DNA of 64,000 nucleotides, from contig OX485806.1 in NCBI GenBank assembly GCA_950295325.1, positions 52,325,169 through 52,389,168 of the forward strand, read 5' to 3'. A program made the position numbers and the translations under genes. The notes below the pieces were generated by a model that was not told the origin of the DNA, searched no databases, and saw only the letters and a program-made list of their open reading frames with translations. Origin of the DNA: Polytrichum commune (Eukaryota; Streptophyta; Polytrichopsida; Polytrichales; Polytrichaceae). Of this stretch, positions 1 to 11,091 are shown piece by piece (positions within the stretch are counted from its first letter, which is position 1; the number at the start of each line of letters is the position of its first letter).

Positions 1-1224
1 ACATTTTAATTCTTATAATCTTGTGATTGCAATTCATTCATCCGTGCATAACATCTATATGTGCATCACATACATTTGTGAATTATATACATCTAAACAA
101 ACCATCTAAATTCATCATAAGCCCATTATTTCATCTTATACGGAACCATTATTCATCCAACCTAAAACATCTTATCTTCATCTATAATTCATTGATCGCC
201 ACCGCGATGTAGGGGTTGTGTAAGGTAACTAACTTCCACATAATTCCACACCGGCCATTTTTTGTTGGGCTAGCCAAGTAGTACAAGTTTTTGAGGGTTA
301 AGCCACTTGTCTAAGAAATAATACTCGAATGAGTGACCTTTTGCCATCCTCCAAGCCAACATCTCAATCAAGACTAAAGCTAGAATTTTAGCTTTAGCTT
401 TAATTTCTAACTAAATCTCTAACTTTGCCACTAACCACTAGTTTTATTTCTAAGTTTGCCACTAACCACTAGCTTTATTTCTAACTACCAACTACTAATT
501 TCTATCTCCACACCATGCTTCTAACATTTTGCCTCAACAACCAACAATTAAAGCAAAATTCATCAATTAGATGTTAATGAACAAAAAACTAATGATTTAT
601 AAACTAATGAAGTTTAAAATAAGATAAAATAAGCTAATGTAGTAGAATTAAGATAACAAAAGTTAACGTAACCAAATTCTAAGGCAATAGAAGCTAATAA
701 AATAGATCCTAATGCGGCAAAAACTAAAGCATACATAAATTTATGAAAATCAAAATCTTTTGCAACTAGGCAATAATACAACTTGGAAAAACAATTGGTT
801 GCAGCTTTCACCCTCACAACCACACATAGTTTGCTTCAGTATTACGCACATTTATAATTATTATCCAATAGGGTTCAAAATCTTTTTATTCAATCATGAA
901 TAGAATGTATAAATTCTTTTGTTCAACATTCATATTCTTATCTTTCTAGAAATGTTGCTCATCTACCTACATGAAAACGGAAGAAAAAAAAGTCTTAATC
1001 ACGCGAAGACTAAGATGCGCAGTAGCCTTCGTGGACTCCCCCTTCCAACCACAAACCTTTACCGGTTGTAGATCTAACAGTATCTACATCTAACAGTTAG
1101 CATGTACAATCGACTACACCCTAACTATTATTCTCTATGCTCTTAAACTTAATTGTATTCGTTCGCCACCCTATTGATCTAATGACCTCCATCCGCTCAA
1201 CCTTCATCTACTTGACACTATCCT
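1..1224. other. AT-rich stretch, no gene seen
   Basis: No ORF with recognisable domains is present. A 34-bp unit is repeated twice in tandem at about 417-489 (units containing TTTGCCACTAACCACTAG). The small ORFs here have low-complexity AT-driven composition and are not supported. Confidence 0.6.
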
Positions 1225-1350
1225 CATACGCATCATCCGCTTGACATCGTGTATGTCTTTGTACATGGTCCAATTGTTGTTAACAATGTTAGTTAACTAG
1301 CATTAATATAATTTTTACCAACTAATTTTTTTTCATACTAACATGTGAGC
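1225..1350. repeat. Diverged direct repeat shared with 24555-24675
   Basis: The segment containing TTAACAATGTTAGTTAACTA and ending in a T-run plus CATACTAA is matched, with scattered substitutions, at 24555-24675. There it lies just upstream (minus strand) of the reverse-transcriptase start of gypsy A. It may be the same internal region of a second decayed copy, or a remnant of a long terminal repeat. The two copies bracket the remains of gypsy A and all its insertions. Confidence 0.55.
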
Positions 1351-1619
1351 TTTAATCCAAACTACTTGAGATTTGGATGGTTCTCATGTGATTGCCGTCT
1401 ACAAAATACTCTATGAGTGCAACAGAGCAAAAATCTCATAACTACATTAATATATGACATTCCATTGGGGTGTACAGTCATAATTTTAGTGGTGATCATT
1501 AGATCTAATTTTTTTTTACAATGATTTATATTTTGATGGTAACTAACTCCGAAATATGTTTTTGGTATGAAAATGTAATGTCAGTTTATTGTTAAGAGTG
1601 AGAGGGACATGATTTAGCA
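1351..1619. other. AT-rich spacer, nothing recognised
   Basis: No coding signal is seen. The stretch lies between the diverged repeat and the C-terminal end of the gypsy A integrase. It is probably the decayed 3' part of that element. Confidence 0.5.
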
Positions 1620-2606
1620 CTACATGTAATAGAATAAGGTATGATATGTGTAGAAATTTTACACCTTGTAGGTTTTACAACATTTGCCATTAGTGCGGGT
1701 TGGAAAATAGGTGCCATCTAAAGTAGCCAATTGAATGGAGTTATTGGGATATGTCTTAGTTACCCAAAAGGGCCCTAGTCAAAGGTCATCTAACTTCTCT
1801 AGAAATTTTAGCCGTCTAGTATCATGAAGCGTCACCAACGTGCCAAGGGTTAATAAACATTTCATGTGTTGTTTATAAAAAATATTCTTACAATGTTGCA
1901 ACATCATTTGTACAAATTGCGCACTAAGACATTAGGATTCATTAAGATGCTCTAACATGAGTGTGCGATCTCGAATGGATTTGAAGATAGGCATTCATGC
2001 CTCAATCGTAAAGGGAGGGGATCTCCAACTCTTTGGATAGAATAGCTTGAATGTCATAAATAAATGTAATCAAAGTTTGTGTTGTGGTTACTTTAAAAAT
2101 GGTACAATAAGCCCATAAGGCTGCACTGAGCTTGGAATCTCAAAAACATTCGTGATATTCTATAGTCTTTCATAAAATATGGACAAGAGCTTTATTGTTC
2201 TCTTTGGCTAGGCCATTGGTTTGAAGGTAATAGGGTGTGATCTTGCGATGCTCTATGTCATAAGTCGTGGTTAATTCCTCGATAAGATTGTTTAGGAAAC
2301 GCGTACCTTTATCATAAATCAAAACCCTTGGAATTTCATATTCGGCAATGATGCTTTCGAAAATGAATAAGGTCGTGGTTTTGTTGTTTGCGACCTTCAT
2401 TGCCTTCGTTTCCTCCCACTTTGTGTGAGAGTCCATCACAATGATCATATAGGCCATACCTTGACAAGACCAAGGGTGGACTGGTCCTACATAGTCAATC
2501 CTCCACTTCTCAGATGGAAGTAGTAGTAAGGTTGGAATGAGAAGGAACACCATATAGAGGTCATTTCTTGCACAATGCTAACAAACATTGCATATATCAA
2601 CATGTT
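1620..2606 (-). pseudogene. Gypsy A integrase (3' part), decayed
   Basis: Read on the minus strand, this is the integrase of a Ty3/gypsy retrotransposon, which inserts the cDNA into the chromosome. The best-kept part is 2170-2553, with the catalytic core: WRIDYVGPVHP, then MDSHTKW around the first Asp, YDKGTRF around the second and NGLAKENN around the Glu. Downstream at about 1690-1840 the usual C-terminal motif survives in pieces (GPFWVTKTYPNNSIQLATLDG-like, split by frame changes). The zinc-binding cysteines (CNVC...HCARND) at 2560-2600 contain an in-frame stop. The upstream half lies 20.6 kb away at 23258-24600, because element D inserted inside the zinc finger. Multiple frameshifts and stops show that the copy is old and dead. 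Confidence 0.85.
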
Positions 2607-3109
2607 TGTGGGAGCCCAAAAATCCACGGAAGTCCGGATTGGCTTCCTAACCAGATTAATATCCGGATAATACCCTGGTATTGGTCTCAAAGTAGGGTTT
2701 CCTAGGGTAGGTTAGTTGTTTTATGAAATAAGGTTCTAAGCATCCGCCTTACGCGTTAAAATGGTTAGAATGAACCCTTTGGATGGACCAGAACTTAATT
2801 CGGGGAGACCGTTTTTAAACGGTCCGGTCCGAAACCGTCCAGTCCGGAAAACGGTTACACCGGAATCTGAACGGCTGCGGAGGAAACGGTTACGGACCCA
2901 AACCCGTTAGAGGAAGAGGGGGAGAATACTTAAGGGAAATTTTCTCCTTCTCCAAGCCATTTGCGCGAGCAACATTGTTGAGAGAACGAGTGGTGAGTTG
3001 TTTTTCGAGTCACCAGCAGTTGGTTTGTTGGGATTCCTTAATGGTTAGCGGATAGAATTCCGGAGGGAAGAAGCCGGGGATTGTTAAAGGATTGAGGGTG
3101 CGAAGCAAA
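2607..3109 (+). other. 5' leader of element D
   Basis: This is non-coding sequence between the left end of D and its first ATG. It contains several TCCGGA/CCGGTCCG motifs, some in palindromic arrangement around 2810-2850. No clear TATA box is visible. It probably holds the promoter of the D gene. Confidence 0.5.
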
Positions 3110-4587
3110 ATGCCGGAAGTGCGAGAGGAAGATGAGAGGGAGCAGGTCCCGATTCCCGTGAAACCGGTATCGCCGGCCACCCCGAAGAGAGATTCCAAGC
3201 TGAAGGAGCTCATAGAGGACCTTAGTCGGATGGGTTGCGAGGGATTACTCGCCAAGCCCTGGAATCTCCGGGCGGAGGCCACATTGCGGGAATTCCTGTT
3301 TGAAAGAGGCAATCAGTGGATTCGGACAATGAGGCAGGAGCCGGAGAAATGGACGTCGCTGGGGTTTACGGATTTCTGAAAGGAAAGGGCGAGGGTTGGG
3401 CTAGCTGCTGGGATAAATTTTATGTAGGAAAATTCCGAACGGATCTTAATCCAAAAGGCGGATTCCATCCCGGGAATTGCCGGAACCCTAGAGAGCGGAG
3501 GATAATAGAATTCATCTTCCCCATCCTTAGTATGGCAAAGCCCAAGCGGCTTAGCATTACCATGGCCAACACCCTGTTCGGAGCAATGTCCGGAGTCCGG
3601 GCTGTCAATTGGGGTAGGTTAATTCAGGAACATGTGGAGAAATCTCTCCCCCACGTTCGCCGGAAACCCTCTTTTCTTTCCCCTTACATCCTCCACCTCT
3701 ACCAGCACCACGGCTGCATCAACGAAGAGGAGGAGGACATGCTGACAATAGCGGAAGATGAGGTGGTGTACAAGAGCGGTCCGGAAGTTGAAGTTACGGA
3801 GACCGGAACAGAGGACTCAAGCGACACAGCGGTTCCGGAACCACCTCCGGTTTCATCTCCTCCGAAGGTCCGGAAACCCACCTCGCCACCGCCCCGACAG
3901 GAAGCAGGACCCAACCGGGAAATTCCCTGGAAGGACATCGACCTCTCCACCTTTGAGTTTCCGGAAGCCCCCTTTAAGCGCGTCTGGGATGAGTTGGCGG
4001 AGCTCTAGAACCAATACTTCCGGATGAAGCACATCACCCGGGGACTGAACAGGGCCCTAGGCAATTGTGGACCCCGAAATATCCTCCGGGAGTTGGCCAA
4101 GCGGACGGACCGGAAACATGTGGAGACCCTGGAGACGGAGAAAACACAGCTTGCGGCATAGGTGGCCGCTATGACCCGGGAGCTCACTTAGAAGAGCAAA
4201 GAAATCTGGAAGTACCAAGCGGAACAAACTGTGGTTCTGAGCCGGGTCCAGGAGTTGGTGGGCCATCAGGGAGAGATCGTCAACAAGGCACACCTCTACG
4301 ACCAGCTAATGGAGCCAGCGAATCCGTCTTCCGCCTGGCAAACGCTCCCACTTCTGGTAAACTACTCCCGCTCGATGAAGGATCTGCTCAAGGAGATCCA
4401 AAAGTTGCTGCCAGGTGGTACCCCTAGGCGGATGCTCTATCCGGGTCCACCCGGATCTCCAACGAGCACTTTGTACGAGGTTATTGGGGAGGTGGAACTA
4501 GTTTCGGCCTCATAGGCGGGTGCGGGGCCCAGTCAGCCAGCTAGAACTTCCCAGCCACCGAAATCCGGAAGACCCCTGTTCCGGAAC
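3110..4587 (+). pseudogene. Element D gag-like 'putative plant transposon protein', 5' part
   Basis: The first ATG is at 3110 (MPEVREED...). A frame change near 3370-3380 then leads into the conserved domain at 3400-3720: WDKFYVGKFRTDLNP, FHPGNCRNPRERRIIEF, then a helical stretch ending SPYILHLYQHHG. I recognise this as the 'putative plant transposon protein' family seen in gag-like ORFs of plant repeats; its biochemical role is unknown. An acidic and proline-rich linker follows, then a coiled-coil-like segment (about 4010-4300). Four in-frame stops (4006, 4159, 4189, 4513) are all TAG, each consistent with a former CAG. The gene is cut at 4587 by gypsy B and resumes at 21325. The frame change could be an intron rather than a lesion. 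Confidence 0.7.
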
Positions 4588-4916
4588 TGCCGCGCACCTC
4601 TCCATGAGGAGTGCCCGAAACACCACGGGCACAAGGGGGACCCCGGAGTGACACCCGGGACTTGTGGCGCCGTTGGTGAGAGGGCCCAAGTGATCCTAGT
4701 ATGGGTGAGGGCCCCGGGCGTTGGGAACGCCTCCCACCCACAAAGACTAGGAGGCACAAGGGTAAGGCCATGAGCTATGCGTAGCTCATGGCGTGGTGAT
4801 TCTAGAATGCTCAAGAACACCTCAATCGGAGGTGTGAGCTAGGAGTTATGGCCATTTGAGTGGGGCGCTGTCCTGGGACAGTGCCCTGGTGCAGCAGTCC
4901 CAGGAGTCACTCCCAG
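4588..4916 (+). repeat. Gypsy B 5' LTR, truncated
   Basis: It matches the first 330 bp or so of the full 975-bp family LTR (58072-59046), differing at about three positions over the first 275 bp from the 3' LTR copy at 10149. The remaining 650 bp of the LTR is missing. The sequence passes almost directly into the primer-binding site at 4922. Confidence 0.88.
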
Positions 4917-4921
4917 GCACG

Positions 4922-4933
4922 TGGTATCAGAGC
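4922..4933 (+). promoter_or_regulatory. Primer-binding site, tRNA-iMet 3' end
   Basis: TGGTATCAGAGC is complementary to the 3' acceptor end of plant initiator tRNA-Met, the usual primer of plant gypsy elements. The same site follows the complete LTR at 59049-59060. Confidence 0.92.
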
Positions 4934-4970
4934 AGGGTTCCAATATTTGAGCTAGCACTTTGAGGTAGAC

Positions 4971-5880
4971 ATGGCTATCAAAAATGCGGGTTATGATGGT
5001 GAGCCCGGGGTTTCCAAAAGGTGTGAGGCTCAAATTGGAACAAGGATCATGTGCAAGTGGATTGTGACCATACCATTGATTCTAATGACAATGGTGGGCA
5101 TGAGGGTGGATTCGGTGAGGAAAATGGAGGAGTGCTTTGAAAGGGCTCCCGCAAACCTCGAAAAGTATTCGGGGGCTAGAATACCGAATGCATCCGAAAG
5201 CTTGGACGGTGGTAATATTGGATTGAAATTCCAATCCAAACTGCTTAGAATGTGGTGAAGTGGGAATGGGTGCAAATGCTGCACTCAAGGCTTTTAGGCC
5301 TATGTGTGCGATTTAACCACCATAATGAATGGCACAACTAAGATTGACTAGTTGGCTAAGAAACACATCGTTTTAAATGGGGTTTTAAAAGCGGGTGGTG
5401 AATACCATGTTCAACTCCCCAAAGCTTCTTGAGGACGTATCGGGAATCTTTAAGATTTGAAGAACATTGAAGCCGATGGTCCCGAAAAGAAGTTGGGCGG
5501 CGCATAACCACAAAGTGGGTTTTAGCCGATATTGGTCCCAAAGAAATGGGCGAAAGTAGTTTGGCCCATTATACCAAGGCAAAACATACTCGTGCCGTGG
5601 ACGGAATGTTGGGAGGTGGGTTGATCCAAGGCAATTCATGTTCGTGCCGCGGACAAAGTGTGAAAGGTGGCTTTGTGCTACCAAGGCAAATCATGTTTGT
5701 TCTGCGGACAAACTATTAGAAATTGGTTTTGTGGCACCAAACCAATTTGTCCCGCGGACGGAATGTTTAAAGTTGGGTTTGCGGACCAAGCCAAGCCAAG
5801 TTGCCGAGGACGGAATGTTGGACGATGGCTTTGTGGCCAAGGCTAGTAGCCTTAAGCCGAGGCCAAGTCTCATGTGTTGA
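4971..5880 (+). pseudogene. Gypsy B gag region, decayed
   Basis: The probable gag start is the ATG at 4971 (MAIKNAGYDGEPGV), 37 bases after the primer site. The frame is open to about 5258 and then breaks repeatedly. No zinc knuckle is recognisable. From 5590 to 5850 the sequence consists of about five imperfect 50-57-bp tandem units beginning CCGCGGACGGAATGT, which do not look like a normal capsid sequence. The first 230 bases recur almost unchanged after the LTR at 58072-59046. Assignment as gag rests on position, not on domain recognition. Confidence 0.55.
5590..5850 (+). repeat. Degenerate 50-57-bp tandem repeat in gypsy B gag
   Basis: Five units start at about 5590, 5647, 5702, 5753 and 5803. 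Each begins CCGCGGAC(G/A)(G/A)A and ends near GGTGG or TTGG. Spacing shrinks from 57 to 50 bp. Confidence 0.65.
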
Positions 5881-8800
5881 CAAAGAGGCAAGCCATTTCT
5901 TCTTGAGCCCAAAACTCACAAGGGAGTTGGGGCTTGGCGATTGATAGAGCGGGCAAGCCCACCAAGGTGCGGTTTGGAAAGGGCGAACCGCATGAAACAA
6001 AGGAGGCCGCGATGCATGTAACCTTTCAATGTGGGACATTAGATTTTTGTCAAACTTTCATACCATGTGAAATAGATGAAATGCATATCATGGTGAAGGT
6101 TGTCTTCTTTGAAACTCACATGATAGATGTGAGGTGCAAGCCGGTGTGCTTGCCGTGCATTATGATGTGTCATAATGGCAAAGAATTGAGGTTCAAATTG
6201 ACAAGGACTCCTATGGTAGGAGGACCCAAGTTGAATTTGGTCTTAATGGACCAAATGAAAAATAAAAAACATAATGGTCGTGGTTCAATTGGAGCAACTC
6301 CAAGGAACTCATGGGGAGGCTAGGAAAGATGGGCCTCCCCCAAACCATACTTGTGGGATGTTGGTGAGATACAAGGATGTATTCACCAATATGTTGCTTA
6401 AAATGTTACCACCAAGGAGTGAATTGCAACTTTTTTCAAGAAGAAATTGAGTTCTTGAGGCATGTGGTGACAAAGGAAGTTGGTGGACAAACATGAAGAA
6501 TTTCAAGGCAATCCAAGAGGAGAATTGGCCCTTGAATCAAAAAAGGCTTAGGTCATTGGTTGGCCTAGCCAACTACTACCACCACTTCATTCTAGATTTG
6601 TTTTAAGGTTGCTAAGACCTTACTCAACTTATTGAGGAAATGACTATCCCAAGAGTGGGATGAGCCTTGTCACCAAGCCTTTGGGGAGCTCAAGAGCAAG
6701 TTCCCTTCACAAGATGTGGTTAAGTTTCCGGGTTTTCATAAGCATTTTGAGGTGCGCATGGAGACGAAGGACTTTATCATTGGCGGATGTTGATCCAAGA
6801 TGGATGACCATTACTTATGAGAGCATTAAGCTCCATGGTTGTCGAACCTTGTCCGGCTTGTGCAAGAAATGGCTATCCCATGAGTGGGATGAGCCGTGCC
6901 ACCAAGCCATTGGGGAGCTTAAGAGCAAGTTATCTTTGCCGCCCGTGCTCAAGCTTGCGAAGTTTGCCAAACCTTTTGAGGTGCATACGGGGGCGAATCA
7001 CTTTGCCATTGGCGGATGTTGATCCAAGATGGAGGACCATTGCATATGAGAGCAATAAGCTCAATGGTTGTTAAACCTTGTCCGGCTTGTGCAAGACATG
7101 GCTATCCCAAGAGTGGGATGAGCCGTGCAACCAAATCCTTGAGGGGCTTAAGACAAAGTTCTCTTCGCCGCCCGTGCTCAAGTTCGCGAAGTTTGACATG
7201 CCTTTTGAGGTGCATACGGGGGTGAGTAATTTTATCATTAGCGGATGTTGATGTAAAAAAAAAATGGCCATTGCATATGGGAGCATGAAGCTCGATGGTT
7301 GTCCGACTTGTGAAAGAAATGGCTATCCCAAGAGTGGGACTAGCCTTGTCACCAAGGCTTTGGGGAGCTTAAGACCAAGTTCTCTTTGCCGCCCGTGCTC
7401 AAGTTCATGGAGTTTGACAAACCTTTTGAGGTGCATACGGGGGCGAGTAACTTTGCCAATGATGGATTGTTAATGTAAGATGGATGGCCTTTGCATATGG
7501 GGGCTTGACGCTTGATGGTTGTCAAAGAAGACAACCAACTCATGACAAAGAATTTCTTTGCCGTAGTGCATTGCTTGAAGATGTGGCGACATTATTTGGG
7601 GTCGCACAAAGCAAAGGTCTACATGGACAATGTGTCCTAAAAGTATTTTAACATATACAAGCGCAAGTGAGCGCCAAGTCATTGCGGTGGCATGATAGTT
7701 TGGCGCTTATGAAGGTGGATTTGGTCCACAAACCGGACCGTGGAAATGTGGTGCCGGATGCGCTAAGTAGACGGGAAGAGTTCCAAGCAATGAGAACCAT
7801 CCAAACCTTGTGGCTAATGTGTGCCGGCGAAGGAAACTTGTAATGCAAGATACGGGAGGGGTAAATTAACTACCTCAAACCACAAAAGCTTTTAGGTGAG
7901 CTTTGCAAGAGCAAGGTGCTCAAAGAGGTTAAGTTGGTGGACGGATTGTTCAAGTGCAAGCAAAGTCGGGTGTATGTGCCTCAAGGCAAGTTGCGGCTAT
8001 CGGTTTTGAAGGAAGAATGTGATAGTCCTATTGCCGGCCTTAGAGGAGAAAGAAACAACCGCCATAGAATGGTGTCATAGAGTTACCATTGGCGGTGCAT
8101 AAAAGGAAGATATAGCCCATTTTGTGAAGGCGTGAATAAAGTGCCAAGTGAACTGAGCCTCTTACCAAAAGCAAGGCGGTTTCTTGCAACCGTTGCCTAT
8201 CCCGTCGGCACCATGGCATAGTATGTGCATGGACTTGATCACAAGTTTGCCGGAGTCACATGGGTATGATGTCATCTTGTTGATGGTAGAGCGGTTTGCC
8301 AAGTTGGCACACATGGTGCCGATTGTGGGAACCGCCACCGCGTTGGAGACTGCATAGCCTTTTCTCAAAGGATGGTTGAGGCACCACGGGTTGCCAAGAG
8401 TGATTGTGTGGGATCAAGATCCAAAGTTCATAAGTGCATTTTCAATGCATTTCTCTAAGGAGGTTGGAATGAAACTAAGGTTTAGCACGGCATTGCATTC
8501 CCATATGAATGGGAAAGCGGAGCATGTGAATGGAGTCTTGAAGCAATACTTGAGGAACTTGGTGGGGGCGGACCAAGGAGATTGGGCGGACTATGTGAGT
8601 CGAGCGGAGTGTAATTGCAATGTAGACACGCACTTGGCTACCAAGGGGTGGTCTTTCGTGGTGGCTTATGGAGTGGATGCGCTCCAACCTATTAACCTAG
8701 CCCTCGAGGGGGCACATTCAACACTAGAGTTCAACCAAGATGGTGAGGACTTGGCCAAGGATGGTAAACAAGTCTTGGAGATGACCAAGTTGTTGGTGGA

Positions 8801-9335
8801 GAAAGCCCGAAGGTGCTACGGAGTGTAAATCAATGCCAGAAGACGCGAAGTGGAGAATGAGGTGGGCCAATAAGGTGTTGTTGAATGTGGACAACTTCAC
8901 CTTGCCCAAAGGCCTCACTCCAAAGTTCATGTCCAAAATTGGAGCTTCGTTTTCCATTGTGGAACAAGTGTTCAAGGACATGTATAAGTTGGAATTACCG
9001 CCGGAGATCAAAGTGCATCCGACATTTCATGTCTCATTCCTAAAGCCATTTAAGGACGACACCTTGTGGCCCGATCACAAGCAAGTGATTAGGCCACCTC
9101 CCGACCTTGTGGAGGTCATTTGGAACATGAGGTAGGAGGGCATCCTCAAGTGTAGGAAGCCCAAATGAAAAGGAAAGAAAATATACAAAGGAATACTTGG
9201 TGAAATGGTGAGGATACCATGAGAAAGAAGTCGTTTGGGTAGCGGCAAGAGACATGATGAACGCCAAGGAATTGGTAAAGCACTTTGAAGAAACTAAGGC
9301 TAAGGATTCCAATAAAATGAAGCGTAGGCATTGAT
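5881..9335 (+). pseudogene. Gypsy B pol (protease, RT/RNase H, integrase, chromodomain), broken
   Basis: Domains in order: a protease-like segment at 5934-6323 (CQTFIPCEIDEMHIMVKVVFFET); RT remnants from about 6360 (DVFTNMLLKMLPPRSE), with most of the RT core missing; RT C-terminus (GLANYYHHFILD) at about 6560; RNase H pieces at 6640-7800, including a fourfold tandem amplification; integrase at about 8170-8830 with MCMDLIT, VWDQDPKF and GKAEHVNG around the catalytic Asp-Asp-Glu; then the post-integrase motif HPTFHVSFLKPF near 9020; and a chromodomain-like end (EYLVKW...GYHEKEVVWVAARDM) at 9190-9330. Chromodomains direct integration towards modified histones in this lineage. Many stops and the RT deletion mean it cannot make its own enzymes. 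Confidence 0.85.
6642..7545 (+). repeat. Fourfold ~229-bp tandem amplification within RNase H
   Basis: Units start at 6642, 6871, 7100 and 7321 with GGCTATCCCAAGAGTGGGAT. Each encodes the same RNase H entry segment (EWDEPCHQA, a Pro-Pro-Val-Leu-Lys stretch, EVHTGA, then a GG(C/V)-type strand). In related elements this segment is present once. Units differ from each other by substitutions and small indels. Confidence 0.85.
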
Positions 9336-10148
9336 GAGGACATCAATCTCCTTTAGTGGGGGAGAGACGCTAGTAGCACACTTAGCTTCGAGGCTAATTG
9401 CTCCACAACATTAACTTGTACTTTGGCTTGAGGGAATAAAGTCCAAACTTTAGTGGTGCAAAGAGAAAAGTATGAGATGAGGTCCTAGTCTTGTACTTGT
9501 GCTTGGTTAATGGAAGAGGGGGAATAGATATGCCAAACTAGGTTGGATAAGCCGAGTAATTGGGGGCCATGGCTAGGAGGGGCTTTGGATAAAACCAAGA
9601 AACTTCTTAGTTGTGGGCTTGTCCGGGCGGGGACAAGGTGATGGCGCGTGCTCATAAAAGTGCTACCCGCGAGCTAACGAAAGTTGGCGCATGGGAGTCA
9701 TGAACCCATGTCTCGAAAGAGCAAAGTGGGAACCGAGTCGGGCAGGACTTGGCATCACCCCCGTGCGATCGAGGCGTGGCTTAACAATGGAAAGCCATCT
9801 CGGAGTTGCAACCGAGCCAACTTAGTGGAAGCGTTGAGGTCTCGCCTAGATGTGTTATGTTAGGCTAGTGGAGCCTAACGGGGGAGGCCCCAAAGGAGGG
9901 GCAACCCAAGTGAGTCCCAAAGTAGGTGGGTCTAGTGTAGGTTGGGTCCTCGGAGGAGAGATCCAAGGTCGCTAACGGACCACCTAGGAACGACACCTTT
10001 GGGATTATGCCAAATTTGAAGATGCATTGTGGGGGTCGCGCCCTAAGGTAAACACAATGCCGCACCATAGAGGATGGCAACTTGAGAATTGGTGTGCCGA
10101 CTACGAGTATAGTCGATGAGGGCATCGACTCCGTTTGGTGGGGGTGAG
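9336..10148 (+). other. Gypsy B 3' untranslated region and polypurine tract
   Basis: There is no ORF of note. GGTGGGGGTGAG at 10137-10148 abuts the 3' LTR and is the likely polypurine tract that primes plus-strand DNA. A second purine run (AGTGGGGGAGAG) at about 9354-9366 could be an older or internal tract. Confidence 0.65.
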
Positions 10149-10423
10149 TGTCGCGCACCTCTCCATGAGGAGTGCCCGAAACACCACGGGCACAAGGGGG
10201 ACCCCGGAGTGACACCCGGGACTTGTGGCGCCGTTGGTGAGAGGGCCCAAGTGATCCTAGTGTGGGTGAGGGCCCCGGGCGTTGGGAACGCCTCCCACCC
10301 ACAAAGACTAAGAGGCACAAGGGTAAGGCCATGAGCTATGCGTAGCTCATGGCGTGGTGATTCTAGAATGCTCAAGAACACCTCAATCGGAGGTGTGAGC
10401 TAGGAGTTATGGCCATTTGAGTG
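10149..10423 (+). repeat. Gypsy B 3' LTR, left piece
   Basis: It starts TGTCGCGCACC and is collinear with the family LTR until ATTTGAGTG (10415-10423). There the Mutator-like element interrupts it; the LTR resumes at 20622. Confidence 0.92.
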
Positions 10424-11091
10424 GGCCGGGGCTAGAAGACATCTGCCCAGGCCCCCGCCCCGCCCCGGGCAGATGTGCTTCTCTGCCCACGCCCCCGGCC
10501 CAAAAAAAATCCCTGCTCACGGGAACGACAACCCATTGGGAACGACGGCAGATACCCGGGCCTTCATACCCGGACTCACGGGGACCGCAGCTGCCTCTGC
10601 TCCCGATCCCGGAGTTCTCCAGCCGCCGACCCCGAAGCACACAGCCCTCTCCACAACCTCGAAGCAGAGGTGGTAGAATCAGGTGCGTTTTGCGTTCTCT
10701 TTTGTGAATTTTTTCTTATCCTGTTCGCCTGCTCAATTGCAGTCTAAGTTCTGCGTTCGTGTAAACTGCTGGTTTCATATTTTCAGCACTCTTCACTTAC
10801 TAGAGTATAAGCCTTTGCTTTGGAATAATTCCGAGGATTACAGAGGCACAACATTGAACGCCTCTAAGAATATTTCTAATTGTGAATGATGTTTTCAGAA
10901 AAGGATTTGTACACCACATTTGTACCGCAATTGACTTCTTGAGAACAACAACTAAACCTACGACTCAGGTTTTTGTTATATGCCACAAAGGAATTCAGTT
11001 TCGCGCATTGATTTTTTCCTACTCTGTTGAATGTAGGTGGCAATGTCGAAAATCAACAGGTGTTGTCCTCTCCTTGAGTGCTGTCATCTCC
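10424..11091 (+). repeat. MULE left terminal inverted repeat
   Basis: The outer 200 bp is GC-rich, with the palindromic motif ACATCTGCC...GGGCAGATGT. The inner part is AT-rich. Small ORFs inside are mirrored in the right repeat and are shadows of the repeat, not genes. Confidence 0.93.

Noticed and set aside
6660-7473. Four overlapping plus-strand ORFs of 69-120 codons with similar sequence
   Set aside because: They are alternative frames across the tandemly amplified RNase H segment of gypsy B, not separate genes.
9865-10332. 155-codon minus-strand ORF, with similar ORFs at 4541-4820 and 58014-58304
   Set aside because: The frame lies in the gypsy B-family LTR and recurs wherever the LTR does. 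It is antisense to the element and has no domain.
10475-10889. Small ORFs duplicated at 20147-20561 (Pro-rich and hydrophobic peptides)
   Set aside because: They sit in the MULE terminal inverted repeats, and duplication follows from the repeats.
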